Shown piece by piece: positions 17,785 through 27,093 of a stretch of DNA of 42,766 nucleotides. Where the stretch lies: NCBI GenBank assembly GCA_005880855.1, contig VBGM01000151.1, forward strand, positions 1 to 42,766. The letters are read 5' to 3'. The DNA is from Chloroflexota bacterium (lineage in GTDB: Bacteria > Chloroflexota > Dormibacteria > Dormibacterales > Dormibacteraceae). The position numbers and the translations under genes were made by a program. Under the pieces are notes generated by a model. That model ran no database searches. It had not been told where the DNA came from and was given only the letters and a program-made list of their open reading frames with translations. The number at the start of each line of letters is the position of its first letter. Position 1 is the first letter of the stretch.

Positions 17785-18564
17785 GTGCTTCTCGCCGTCG
17801 ACGTCGGCAACACCAACGTCACGCTCGCCCTCTTCGAGGGGGAGCGGCTGGTAGCCGACTGGCGAGTAACCTCACATCGCGAGCGCACCGCCGACGAGAT
17901 GGCGGTCGAGCTGCGCGAGCTCTTCAGCCTCCGAGGCTTTGAGCTGGGCGTGGTCAGCGGCGTTGTCATCTCGAGCGTGGTGCCCAACCTCAATCCGTCG
18001 CTGATCGAGGCGTCGCGCCGATACCTGAACTGCGAGCCCGTGATGGTCGGCCCAGGCGTCAAGACCAGCGTTCGTATCCGTTACGAGAACCCCAAGGACG
18101 TCGGCGCCGATCGCATCGCCAACGCCCTGGCCGCATATACGAAGTACGGCGGGCCGGTGGTGGTGATCGACTTCGGCACCGCAGTCACGTACGACGCCAT
18201 CAACGCCGAGGGCGACTACCTGGGCGGGGCGATCGCGCCGGGCGTGGAGATCTCGCTCGATGCCTTGGTGTCGCATACGGCCATGCTCCGCCGCGTCGAG
18301 GCGGTCGCGCCGGATTCCGTGATCGGCCGCAACACTGTCACCTCGATTCAGTCCGGTCTGGTCTGGGGCTTCGTGGCCCAGGTCGAAGGGATGGTGGAGC
18401 GCATGGTGGCCGAGCTGGGGGGGAAGGCCAAGGTGGTGGCGACCGGGGGCCAGGCCGCCCTCGTCGCCGGGCTCACCAACGTGATCGAGGCCACGGACCC
18501 GCTGCTCACGCTCGACGGCCTGCGCTTGATCTACCTCCAAAACGCGGACGGTGCCCGACACTAA
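17785..18564 (+). CDS. coaX: Type III pantothenate kinase
   Basis: A 259-residue ASKHA-fold kinase that phosphorylates pantothenate, the first step of coenzyme A synthesis. The N-terminal phosphate loop LLAVDVGNTNVTLALFEG, the GADRIANALAAYTKYG segment and VIDFGTAVTYDAI are diagnostic, as is the late VVATGGQAALVAG. Type III enzymes are not feedback-inhibited by CoA and need a monovalent cation; this is family knowledge. GTG at 17785 begins right at the conserved N-terminus. It overlaps the HD-GYP gene by 14 nt. Confidence 0.93.
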   Translation: MLLAVDVGNTNVTLALFEGERLVADWRVTSHRERTADEMAVELRELFSLRGFELGVVSGVVISSVVPNLNPSLIEASRRYLNCEPVMVGPGVKTSVRIRYENPKDVGADRIANALAAYTKYGGPVVVIDFGTAVTYDAINAEGDYLGGAIAPGVEISLDALVSHTAMLRRVEAVAPDSVIGRNTVTSIQSGLVWGFVAQVEGMVERMVAELGGKAKVVATGGQAALVAGLTNVIEATDPLLTLDGLRLIYLQNADGARH

Positions 18565-20410
18565 TGGGTCGGTGAAGACAGCTCAGGCATTCCACGTCTA
18601 CCTGGCGCCAGGCCTCCAAGACGGCGACGTGGCGGCGGTGCTCGGCGAGCTCGGGCTGGAAGCCCACCCGCTGGTGGCAGGAGCGAGCGTCACCCAGCCC
18701 GCCCTGGTCGTCGTCGGGCCAGGCCAGAAGGCTCCCGAGGGCCTGGCCGATTTCACCTTCGCGCCGCCGGCGGACGCGCCTCGATCCGCCATTCGGGAGC
18801 TGCTCCGGATGGCAATGGAGAACGTGGCTTTGAAGCAGGAGGTCAAGCAGCTCGAGGAGCAGGCGCGGCGCCAGCACCGCCAGTTCGAGGAGCTGAACCG
18901 CATCGGCGTCGCCCTCTCGGCGGAGCGCGACATCGGCAAGCTCCAGGAATTCATCCTCACGACGATGCGTCAGCTGACCAACGCCGACGGCGCCAGCCTG
19001 TGGCGGAAGACGGTGGGCGAGGACGGCTCGCCGCAGCTGTTCCTGGCGTCGAGTCAGAACAACTCGCTGGCCAATACCTATCAGGCGTTTACAGTTCCGG
19101 TCGACGAGAAGAGCGTGGTCGGCTACACGGTCACGGTCGGCTGGAGCCAGGTCTACGACGACGCGTACAACCCGCCGCCCGGGAAGCCGCGCGGTGGCAA
19201 GAGCTTCGACCAGCAGTTCGGGTACAGGACCAAATCGATGCTGACGGTGCCGATGCGCAACTACAACAACGAGGTCGTGGGCGCGGTGCAGCTCATCAAC
19301 GCGAAGCGGCGCTTCGAGACGAAGCTGACGGTCGAAAGCGTTCCCACGGAGGTTGTGAGCTTTCGGCCCGAGGACCTCGAGATGATCGAGTCCATTGCGA
19401 GCCAAGCCGCAGTCGCGCTCGACAACAAGAGCCTGCTCGATTCGATCCAGGCTCTGTTCGACGGCTTCGTGCAGGCAAGCGTGACCGCGATCGAGCAACG
19501 AGACCCGAGCACCGCCGGCCATTCGGGTCGTGTGGAAGCACTGACCACGAGCCTCGCCCGCGCCGTGACCGAGATCGAGACCGGCAAGTACCGCGACGTC
19601 TACATGACCGACGACCAGCTCAAGGAGCTTCGCTATGCGTGCCTCCTCCACGACTTCGGCAAGGTGGGCGTGAGGGAGCACATCCTCATCAAGGCCAAGA
19701 AGCTCATGCCGGGGCAGCTGGAGGTGATCCAGGCTCGCTTCGAGTTCGTTGAGCGATCTGTGCAGCTCGAGTACGCGACCCAGAAGCTCGCGGCGATGCG
19801 AAACGGCGGGAGCACGGCGCCGGCCATTGCCGGCATCGACAAGCGGCTAGAGGAAGAGCTGGCGCGCCTGCGGACCTGGATCCAGGACATCATCGCCGCG
19901 AACGAGCCGACGGTGATGCCTGAGGACAAGGCATCAATGCTTGAGTTCCTGTCGCAGCAGGTCTACCAAGACATCTCAGGTCATCAGCATCCGATGCTCG
20001 ACCCGCAGGAGTTCCGCTTCCTCTCGATTCGCAAGGGCACACTCGACCCGCAGGAGCGCCTGGAGATGGAATCGCATGTGACGCACAGCTTCCATTTCCT
20101 GACGAAGATTCCATGGACTTCGGTCATGCGGGGCATCCCGGAGATCGCTTACGGGCATCACGAGAAGCTGGACGGGTCAGGCTATCCGCGAGGCTTGACC
20201 GGGGATCAGATCCCGCTGCAGGCAAAGATGATGACGATCTCCGATATTTTCGACGCGCTCACCGCTCAGGATCGGCCCTACAAGCGGGCGGTGCCAAAAG
20301 ACACGGCGCTCGACATCCTCCATTCCGAAGCCGCGGACGGCAAGCTCGACAAAGACCTTCTCGATGTCTTCGTCAACAAGCGCATCTACCAGGTCACGGC
20401 TCCGCGATGA
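18551..20410 (+). CDS. GAF domain and HD-GYP domain protein with a large internal insertion
   Basis: A 619-residue cytoplasmic protein. Residues 1-80 are unassigned, about 80-115 form a coiled coil, and about 115-300 are a GAF-like sensor domain. The HD-GYP part runs from about 305: H324, the H367-D368 pair in LLHDFGKVG, H509, H536/H537 and the DGSGYPRGL signature at 541-549. All metal-site residues are present, so c-di-GMP hydrolysis is plausible. Between LIKAKKL (380-385) and RKGTLDPQERLEMESH (494-509) there are about 110 extra residues, rich in coiled coil, that ordinary HD-GYP domains lack. It overlaps coaX upstream, and overlaps a metallo-beta-lactamase-fold gene downstream by 4 nt, indicating joint translation. 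Start GTG 18551; GTG 18572 is an alternative. Confidence 0.85.
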   Translation: MPDTNGSVKTAQAFHVYLAPGLQDGDVAAVLGELGLEAHPLVAGASVTQPALVVVGPGQKAPEGLADFTFAPPADAPRSAIRELLRMAMENVALKQEVKQLEEQARRQHRQFEELNRIGVALSAERDIGKLQEFILTTMRQLTNADGASLWRKTVGEDGSPQLFLASSQNNSLANTYQAFTVPVDEKSVVGYTVTVGWSQVYDDAYNPPPGKPRGGKSFDQQFGYRTKSMLTVPMRNYNNEVVGAVQLINAKRRFETKLTVESVPTEVVSFRPEDLEMIESIASQAAVALDNKSLLDSIQALFDGFVQASVTAIEQRDPSTAGHSGRVEALTTSLARAVTEIETGKYRDVYMTDDQLKELRYACLLHDFGKVGVREHILIKAKKLMPGQLEVIQARFEFVERSVQLEYATQKLAAMRNGGSTAPAIAGIDKRLEEELARLRTWIQDIIAANEPTVMPEDKASMLEFLSQQVYQDISGHQHPMLDPQEFRFLSIRKGTLDPQERLEMESHVTHSFHFLTKIPWTSVMRGIPEIAYGHHEKLDGSGYPRGLTGDQIPLQAKMMTISDIFDALTAQDRPYKRAVPKDTALDILHSEAADGKLDKDLLDVFVNKRIYQVTAPR

Positions 20411-21255
20411 GAATCAAGTTCTGGGGAACCAGGGGAACCCGGCCGACGCCGGGCAAGAGGACGCTGCGCTATGGCGGCAACACGACGTGCCTCGAAGTGC
20501 GCGACAAGGACGACAACCTCATCATCATCGACTCCGGCTCAGGCATCGCCGAGCTGGGTGGTGGCTTCGAGCAAGCGGAGCCGCTGCAGGCGCATCTCCT
20601 GATCACGCATACCCACCTCGATCACATCCAGGGTTTTCCGTTTTTCCCGCCGGCGTTCGTGCCTGGTACCCACCTCACGATCGTCGGCCCGGCCGGTTCC
20701 GCGAAGTCGCTGCAGGCCGCGTTCGCAGACCAGATGGATCCCGCGTACTTTCCTGTGCGCCTCGACCACATGCCGGCGGAGATGGAGTTCATCGAGAGGA
20801 ACCCGGGCGAGACTTTCGAGGTGGGCGGCCTTCGCATCACCCCGCATCTGTTGATGCACCCGATTCCAACGTTTGGTTACCGAATCGACGAGGGCTCCAC
20901 GCGTTTCGCCTTTGCGACCGACAACGAGATCGCGATGTTTGCCAACAATGAGAATGGAACGCTGAAGGACCTGGTCGCCTGGTGCCAGGATGCCGACCTT
21001 CTCGTCCATGACGCCCAGTACAGCCGTGAGGAGTACAGGACGCACGCGGGTTTTGGGCATTCGACGTACGAAGAGGCGCTGTCGCTGGCCGAGCAAGCGG
21101 ATGTCCAGCAGCTGGCGTTCTTCCACCACGACCCCGCCCATTCGGACGCTGACATCGACGCGCTCATCGAGGAAGCTTTGGGCAATCACAGGCAGTCGGG
21201 AGGGAACGACGTGGTCGCGTTCCCGGCGGCCGAGGACCAGGAGCTGCCCCTCTAG
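20407..21255 (+). CDS. Metallo-beta-lactamase-fold hydrolase
   Basis: A 282-residue protein of the MBL fold. The start MRIKFWGTRGTRPTPG and the next segment RYGGNTTCLEVR are typical of the PhnP/RNase Z-like branch, and the metal motif THTHLDHIQGFPFF (HxHxDH) is intact. Later metal ligands include H in ITPHLLMHP, D in FATDNE and H in QLAFFHHDP. Many relatives are phosphodiesterases. Its ATG overlaps the stop of the GAF/HD-GYP gene (ATGA), so the two may act in the same nucleotide-signalling process; this is inference. The substrate is unknown. Confidence 0.85.
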   Translation: MRIKFWGTRGTRPTPGKRTLRYGGNTTCLEVRDKDDNLIIIDSGSGIAELGGGFEQAEPLQAHLLITHTHLDHIQGFPFFPPAFVPGTHLTIVGPAGSAKSLQAAFADQMDPAYFPVRLDHMPAEMEFIERNPGETFEVGGLRITPHLLMHPIPTFGYRIDEGSTRFAFATDNEIAMFANNENGTLKDLVAWCQDADLLVHDAQYSREEYRTHAGFGHSTYEEALSLAEQADVQQLAFFHHDPAHSDADIDALIEEALGNHRQSGGNDVVAFPAAEDQELPL

Positions 21256-21273
21256 CGTCAGCCGTCGGTCCCT

Positions 21274-21279
21274 TAGTCT
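21274..21279 (+). promoter_or_regulatory. -10-like TAGTCT before lysS
   Basis: TAGTCT ends 6 nt before the lysS GTG at 21286. The 30-nt gap after the upstream stop contains no Shine-Dalgarno site. Confidence 0.33.
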
Positions 21280-21285
21280 TTCCAG

Positions 21286-22680
21286 GTGCCTGAGGAAGAA
21301 GAGCCGGAGGTAATCCGGGACCGGCGCAAAAAGCTCGAGCGGCTGCGCGCGGCCGGGATCGAGCCCTACTCGCGCGGATTCAAGCCGACGCAGTCGACCG
21401 CGGAGGCCCGCGCGCTCCTTGGCGACCGCGAACGAACCGAGCCCGTCTTGCTGGCGGGGCGATTGATGGTGAAGCGCCTGATGGGCGGCTCCGCGTTCGC
21501 CGACCTGCAGGACCAGGCGGGGCGCATCCAGCTGATGGCGAACCGCGACATTCTCGGCGAGGCCGCGTTCGTTGTGTTTGCTGAGCTCGACCCGGGCGAC
21601 CTCATTGGGGTGACGGGCCCGATGTTTCGCACACGGCGCGGCGAGATCACGCTGGAGATCCATTCCTTTCAACTGCTCACGAAGTCGTTGCGGCCTCTGC
21701 CCGAGAAATGGCATGGGCTCAAGGACGTCGAGATTCGCTACCGGCAGCGATACGTGGACCTCATCGCGAATCCTGAGGTCCGTGCCGTCTTTCGGGCGCG
21801 CACGAAGATCATCGCCGCCCTACGCGGCCTGCTCGACGCACGCGGCTTTCTCGAGGTCGAAACACCGGTCCTTCAAGAGGTGCCGGGTGGCGGCCACGCG
21901 CGTCCCTTCGTCACCCATCACGAGGCGCTCAACCGTGACCTCTACCTGCGCATCGCGCTCGAGCTGCATCTGAAGCGCCTGCTGGTCGGCGGCTTCGAGC
22001 GCGTGTACGAGATCGGACGCGTGTTCCGCAACGAAGGACTCTCGCCGCGGCACAATCCCGAGTTCACGATGCTGGAGTCGTACGAGGCCTATGCGGACTA
22101 TGACGATGTCATGAAGCAGGTCGAGGACATGATGGTCGCGGCCACGGCCGCTGCCGGGCGAGAGTCGGCGATCACATATCAAGGTGAGCAGATCTCGCTC
22201 GCGCCGCCCTTCCGCCGCGAGCGGATGGCCGACCTCGTCCTCGAACACACCGGCAAGCAGGCGGTCGGCAAGGAGCTCAACGACCTGTTCGAGGAGCACG
22301 TGCAAAGCAAGCTTCGCGAGCCGACCTTCGTCACCGACTACCCGGTCGAGGTTTCGCCCCTGGCGCGCCGGCGTGATGACGACCCACATTTCGTGGAACG
22401 GTTCGAGCTCGTCATTCTCGGCCGCGAGTACGCGAACGCCTTCACGGAGCTGACCGATCCCATCGACCAGCGCCAGCGCTTCGAGGCGCAGGCGGCGCAG
22501 CGGGCGGCGGGGGACGTCGAGGCCCATCCGATGGACGAGGATTTCCTGCGCGCGGTCGAATATGGGCTGCCGCCCTGTGGCGGCCTCGGCGTCGGCATCG
22601 ACCGGCTCGTCATGTTGCTGACCGACCAGCCCTCCATCCGCGACGTCATCCTTTTCCCTGTGATGAAGGCCGAAGGTTAA
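21286..22680 (+). CDS. lysS: Lysyl-tRNA synthetase, class II, shortened
   Basis: A 464-residue class II synthetase that charges tRNA-Lys. An N-terminal OB-fold (about 50-130) precedes the catalytic core with motif 2 [18 protein letters not shown] and motif 3 [14 protein letters not shown]. It is about 30-40 residues shorter than usual: the segment between [10 protein letters not shown] and [11 protein letters not shown], which in most LysS holds several dozen residues, is reduced to a few. Catalytic motifs flank this gap unharmed, so it is probably a lineage feature. The start is GTG at 21286. It abuts serS with no gap. Confidence 0.92.
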   Translation: MPEEEEPEVIRDRRKKLERLRAAGIEPYSRGFKPTQSTAEARALLGDRERTEPVLLAGRLMVKRLMGGSAFADLQDQAGRIQLMANRDILGEAAFVVFAELDPGDLIGVTGPMFRTRRGEITLEIHSFQLLTKSLRPLPEKWHGLKDVEIRYRQRYVDLIANPEVRAVFRARTKIIAALRGLLDARGFLEVETPVLQEVPGGGHARPFVTHHEALNRDLYLRIALELHLKRLLVGGFERVYEIGRVFRNEGLSPRHNPEFTMLESYEAYADYDDVMKQVEDMMVAATAAAGRESAITYQGEQISLAPPFRRERMADLVLEHTGKQAVGKELNDLFEEHVQSKLREPTFVTDYPVEVSPLARRRDDDPHFVERFELVILGREYANAFTELTDPIDQRQRFEAQAAQRAAGDVEAHPMDEDFLRAVEYGLPPCGGLGVGIDRLVMLLTDQPSIRDVILFPVMKAEG

Positions 22681-23939
<1,259 letters not shown>

Positions 23940-23969
23940 CCGCGCTCCTCATAGAATCTTTGGTGCCAC

Positions 23970-24058
23970 GGAGGGGTGGCCGAGTCCGGTTGATGGCGAC
24001 AGTCTTGAAAACTGTTATAGGTGCAAGCCTATCCAGAGTTCAAATCTCTGCCCCTCCG
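23970..24058 (+). tRNA. tRNA-Ser (anticodon UGA)
   Basis: Acceptor stem GGAGGGG (23970-23976) pairs with CCCCTCC (24051-24057), with discriminator G at 24058. The anticodon stem ACAGT/ACTGT encloses loop CTTGAAA with anticodon TGA. A long variable arm (around TATAGGTGCAAGCCTAT) marks a class II tRNA, and the T-loop GTTCAAAT is normal. CCA is not encoded. It lies 30 nt downstream of serS on the same strand, next to its own charging enzyme. Confidence 0.95.
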
Positions 24059-24091
24059 CTCTGCTCGTTCGGTGGCCGCCGAGCGCGCAGA

Positions 24092-24850
24092 TCAGTCGGC
24101 CACCGCCAGCCAACCAGGGCTTGGCCGCATCAATTGACCCTCGGCGACCAGCCTGCCTACGGTCTCGTGCGGGACTGACCAGCTGAACCAGTTTCGTAGA
24201 TCAGACTCAGGTGAAAGCACTGCGGCGCGCATCGCAGTCATCACGAGCGCTTCGTAGGGATGCGGGACCGTTGCCGGCTTGTCGACGACATCTTCCCAGC
24301 GGCGCAACGGCGCGAAATGCCAGGTCGACTCATCCTCGAATACCAGCCCCTCGCCAAGGACCGCTCCCACGCGCTGCAGCTTGTCGCGAGCTCGCTTTAT
24401 CCTCCTGCGATCCCATGCCAACTCGACCTCCAGGTCGTCAAGGGTCGACTCGCCATGCTTGGCGAGGTGAGCGAGGAGCGTCGCCTCATCGCCCGTGGCG
24501 GCGGCCATCGATTGTCGGACCAGCGGATCGAAGAGCCGCGCCGTCGCGGCAGTCAGGTAAAGAGTCCTGCCCCGGTGCAGTTTCGTCAGCACTGTTCCGG
24601 GTCGCTGCGCCAGCTGGAACGACCATATCCATTTCGTTCGGGGCCACAAGTCAAAGCCCCTGCCGCCGGCTCGGCCGGGCGCCTCGTGGCAGGCGCCGAA
24701 GAGGCTGGGCAGGGCCGAGTCGGGCATACGTGTGAGGAGTCCGCGATCGGCCAGGAAGGCGGCCGCTTCCTCGAGCGAGTGCAACGCTCGATCCGGCGTC
24801 AAGCGGCACTCGAAGTTGCGCCGTTGCTCGACCGCGGTCGCGTGGCTCAT
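24092..24850 (-). CDS. Winged-helix protein related to AlkZ-type DNA glycosylases
   Basis: A 252-residue protein. The core GRGFDLWPRTKWIWSFQL, followed by KLHRGRTLYLT and a C-terminal winged-helix region (TLLAHLAKHGESTLDDLEVELAW), resembles the short AlkZ-related proteins of the HTH_42 superfamily. Members of the superfamily act on alkylated or cross-linked DNA, but I cannot see catalytic residues that prove this. The ATG at 24850 has GTGAGG about 6 nt upstream. It lies 14 nt downstream of the small membrane protein on the same strand. A larger AlkZ/YcaQ relative is encoded 1 kb away. Confidence 0.6.
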   Translation of the reverse strand: MSHATAVEQRRNFECRLTPDRALHSLEEAAAFLADRGLLTRMPDSALPSLFGACHEAPGRAGGRGFDLWPRTKWIWSFQLAQRPGTVLTKLHRGRTLYLTAATARLFDPLVRQSMAAATGDEATLLAHLAKHGESTLDDLEVELAWDRRRIKRARDKLQRVGAVLGEGLVFEDESTWHFAPLRRWEDVVDKPATVPHPYEALVMTAMRAAVLSPESDLRNWFSWSVPHETVGRLVAEGQLMRPSPGWLAVAD

Positions 24851-24864
24851 GCGGGCCTCACGCT

Positions 24865-25239
24865 CTACAAGCGAAGGGCGTGCGAATGTCGGCGTGCTGC
24901 CCAGATGAGCTCGAAACCGTGCCCGACTACAAACACGATTAGAAATGCGTTCCAGACTGGCCCGAGCCAATCGAGTTGAAGCACCCCCGCGACAATGGCG
25001 ACTACGGCCAGGATCCCCCAGCCGAGACCGGTGATTATGCAGTGCGCTTCGCGGCAACGAGCAAAGTTGGAAAGGCAGTAGATGCTGTATGCGCCGAGAT
25101 ACAGACCGCTGACATACAAACCGCCGACACCCAATTCTCTAGCGATAAGGAACACAGCGATCGCGAGTGGAATCGCCCAGCAGCCTCGGAGGGCTGGCGC
25201 CGTGGTGGCGATGTATTTGTCCATGGCACGGTCCCACAT
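24865..25239 (-). CDS. Small multi-pass membrane protein of unknown function
   Basis: About 120 residues with four hydrophobic segments: IPLAIAVFLIA, YVSGLYLGAYSIYCL, ITGLGWGILAVVAIVAGVL and WNAFLIVFVVGHGFELIWA. Between helices 2 and 3 is a short loop, CLSNFARCREAHC, with three Cys and one His that could bind a metal. The start is uncertain: ATG 25239 or ATG 25224, neither with a clear ribosome site. It precedes the AlkZ-related gene by 14 nt and is probably co-transcribed with it. I do not recognise the family. Confidence 0.6.
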   Translation of the reverse strand: MWDRAMDKYIATTAPALRGCWAIPLAIAVFLIARELGVGGLYVSGLYLGAYSIYCLSNFARCREAHCIITGLGWGILAVVAIVAGVLQLDWLGPVWNAFLIVFVVGHGFELIWAARRHSHALRL

Positions 25240-25324
25240 GTTTCGGGGAGGAGATGACGGAGGCGCACATGTTCCGCCAACGCACGTCCATTGTTGGAGC
25301 CACGAGCTCACAGTTCGCTGAGTC

Positions 25325-25501
25325 ATGGATGCACAACCATTTCAGTCTGGGATTGCCAAGGCATTTCGAAAAGTGTCTACCATGCCCCGCCAACTGGTGC
25401 CGTTGATTCCCATCCTGCGTGACATCCCGCGGTGGGTGCCGATCCACCGGCTCATCTGGCGGCAGTACTACGCGGCGCGTAAGGTCGCGACCCGGACCTA
25501 G
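25325..25501 (+). CDS. Possible small basic protein, 58 residues (or 39 from 25382)
   Basis: A short frame with the host's codon style, most third positions G or C. The C-terminal 39 residues, starting MPRQLVPLIPILRDIPRW, are basic and amphipathic. No ribosome site is seen before ATG 25325 or ATG 25382. It stands alone in a 560-nt stretch without other genes and is followed 23 nt later by a strong intrinsic terminator in the same orientation, so something is transcribed here. It could instead be a short RNA. The 25554-25803 stretch beyond the terminator shows nothing I can support. Confidence 0.4.
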   Translation: MDAQPFQSGIAKAFRKVSTMPRQLVPLIPILRDIPRWVPIHRLIWRQYYAARKVATRT

Positions 25502-25523
25502 GTCACCGCCGGAGAATCCAGGC

Positions 25524-25553
25524 AGGGGCCGCACGATTGCGGCCTCTTTTTTT
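25524..25553 (+). terminator. Strong intrinsic terminator
   Basis: A nine-pair stem, AGGGGCCGC / GCGGCCTCT, with loop ACGATT is followed by an unbroken run of T to 25553. It is the clearest intrinsic terminator in the window and serves a plus-strand transcript starting somewhere in 25240-25500. Confidence 0.85.
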
Positions 25554-25803
25554 ATCGGCCGATGCCCCCTGGCCCGTGGGGCGTGCAGCCCTTTGAATCC
25601 GAGCTGGATGCGCCGATATCGAGGGGCGAGATTCCAGCGAGGTGGCGAGACAAATGTCGAGCACTAGCGCGATTGACACTCGTAACGACGGCGGCTGTAC
25701 CGGTGGAGAAGGGCGCGGCCCTTCATATCGGTGGGGACGCGACGAGCTTGGGGCCCGATGATTTCCATGCGAAGCCGGTAGAAGACGAGCCGAGCGACCT
25801 GGA

Positions 25804-26889
25804 TCACCGGCTTCGGATGGTGCGCGCGATCTTGACCCGGCCCAGCTTCAGCCAGGCGGCTAGGGTGGCCAGCTCGGCGCGAGCTGCATCGATGTCGTCT
25901 TTGGTCGCGCCGGCTTCGATGTGCAGCGTGGGAACCGTCAGCGTTCCTGCCTTCCGGTCCGCCTTCACATCGGCTTTCGCGACGAGGCGGTCGCCATTCA
26001 GAACCGGCAGGACGTAATAGCCCCAGCGTCTCTTGGCCTCGGGCACGTAGATCTCGAGCTTGTAGTCGAAGTCGAACAACGCCTTGTCGCGCTCGCGGTC
26101 GTAGACGAGCCGGTCGAACGGCGAGAGCAGCGCCGTCCGGCCCTTGAATCGCTTCTCCACGAGGTCCGGGTGTACGACCCAAGGACCCGGAACCCCTTCG
26201 ACCTCTGCCGGTGTGCCGATGCCGCCGACCGCCTTGGGTCGCGCGATGCCCAACGAACGCAAGCGCCGGTCGGCCAATATCTCGTTCGCTTCGGCAGTGG
26301 CGACTGGTGGGAGGTGCACCGGCAGCACCCGCTCGGCCAGGTCCCAGAATCGCTCGCTGCCTTCGCGGCGGGAAATCGCTACTTCCCCGCGGGCGCTCAT
26401 GAACTCGAGCATCTGACTCACGTTGCGGTCATGCGTCCAGCCGCTCGACCGCCAGGAAACCTGTGCCCGGTCCTCCAGGTCTCGCGAGCGAATCGCGCCG
26501 CGTGCCTTCAACTCGGCCAGGATGTATTTGCGAAACGAAGCGTTGGCTGTCACCCAATTCGTGACACTGCCCTGCCACGCATATGCATCCTGCGGCAGGT
26601 TCCTCGACGCTCGGTACAGTGGGTAGTCGGCGGCCGCATAGATGAAGGCCCGGTGCTCGAAGAGGACGCGCTCTTGGAAGATCAGCCGGTTCAGCTCGGC
26701 GGGATCGAATTTGTTTCCCAGGCGGGTCCAAAGAACGAGATGCTCGCTACGGGCCACGGCTGCCGTGGGATCGAGCTGGACGGATCCGAGCCTTGAGATC
26801 GCGTCGACTACGTCCCGCGGACGTTGGGCGTCCAGCAGTTGCGCCGTGACCGCGATCTGGCGCGCCCGCTCACGACTCAGGCGGATCAT
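25804..26889 (-). CDS. AlkZ/YcaQ-family winged-helix DNA glycosylase
   Basis: A 361-residue HTH_42 protein. It starts [19 protein letters not shown] and contains [23 protein letters not shown]-like features of the family, then [14 protein letters not shown] and [22 protein letters not shown] in the C-terminal half. E. coli YcaQ (AlkX) and AlkZ of Streptomyces unhook DNA cross-links; the present protein is probably a repair glycosylase, though substrate is unproven. ATG at 26889 begins at the conserved N-terminus; ATG 26934 would add 15 residues. The upstream 200 nt, shared with a divergent secreted-protein gene, contains a tandem repeat. Confidence 0.82.
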   Translation of the reverse strand: MIRLSRERARQIAVTAQLLDAQRPRDVVDAISRLGSVQLDPTAAVARSEHLVLWTRLGNKFDPAELNRLIFQERVLFEHRAFIYAAADYPLYRASRNLPQDAYAWQGSVTNWVTANASFRKYILAELKARGAIRSRDLEDRAQVSWRSSGWTHDRNVSQMLEFMSARGEVAISRREGSERFWDLAERVLPVHLPPVATAEANEILADRRLRSLGIARPKAVGGIGTPAEVEGVPGPWVVHPDLVEKRFKGRTALLSPFDRLVYDRERDKALFDFDYKLEIYVPEAKRRWGYYVLPVLNGDRLVAKADVKADRKAGTLTVPTLHIEAGATKDDIDAARAELATLAAWLKLGRVKIARTIRSR

Positions 26890-26976
26890 CAGCGTGAAAC
26901 CGTAACGAAAGACCGCCAGGCGACACCGGACCATCAAGCCCGCTGGTGATTGACCCATCGGCGAGGCGGCGTCGCT

Positions 26977-27020
26977 GCGGGCAGGTGGCGGGCAAGTCGC
27001 GGGCAAGGCGCGGGCAAGGA
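26977..27020 (+). repeat. Four tandem 11-bp repeats
   Basis: GCGGGCAGGTG, GCGGGCAAGTC, GCGGGCAAGGC and GCGGGCAAGGA follow each other without gaps. They lie in the divergent intergenic region between the AlkZ/YcaQ gene and the secreted-protein gene, 74 nt before the latter's start. Confidence 0.85.
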
Positions 27021-27093
27021 GGTGCGAGCGCAAGGCAGACCAACGGTTGCAGGCTGCGATCTCGGCATACCCAAGACAAGGAGACACCAAGAA

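Noticed and set aside
25664-26182. 172-residue minus-strand frame overlapping the AlkZ/YcaQ gene
   Set aside because: It overlaps the well-supported gene in another frame and is Arg/Pro/Gly-rich without family features.
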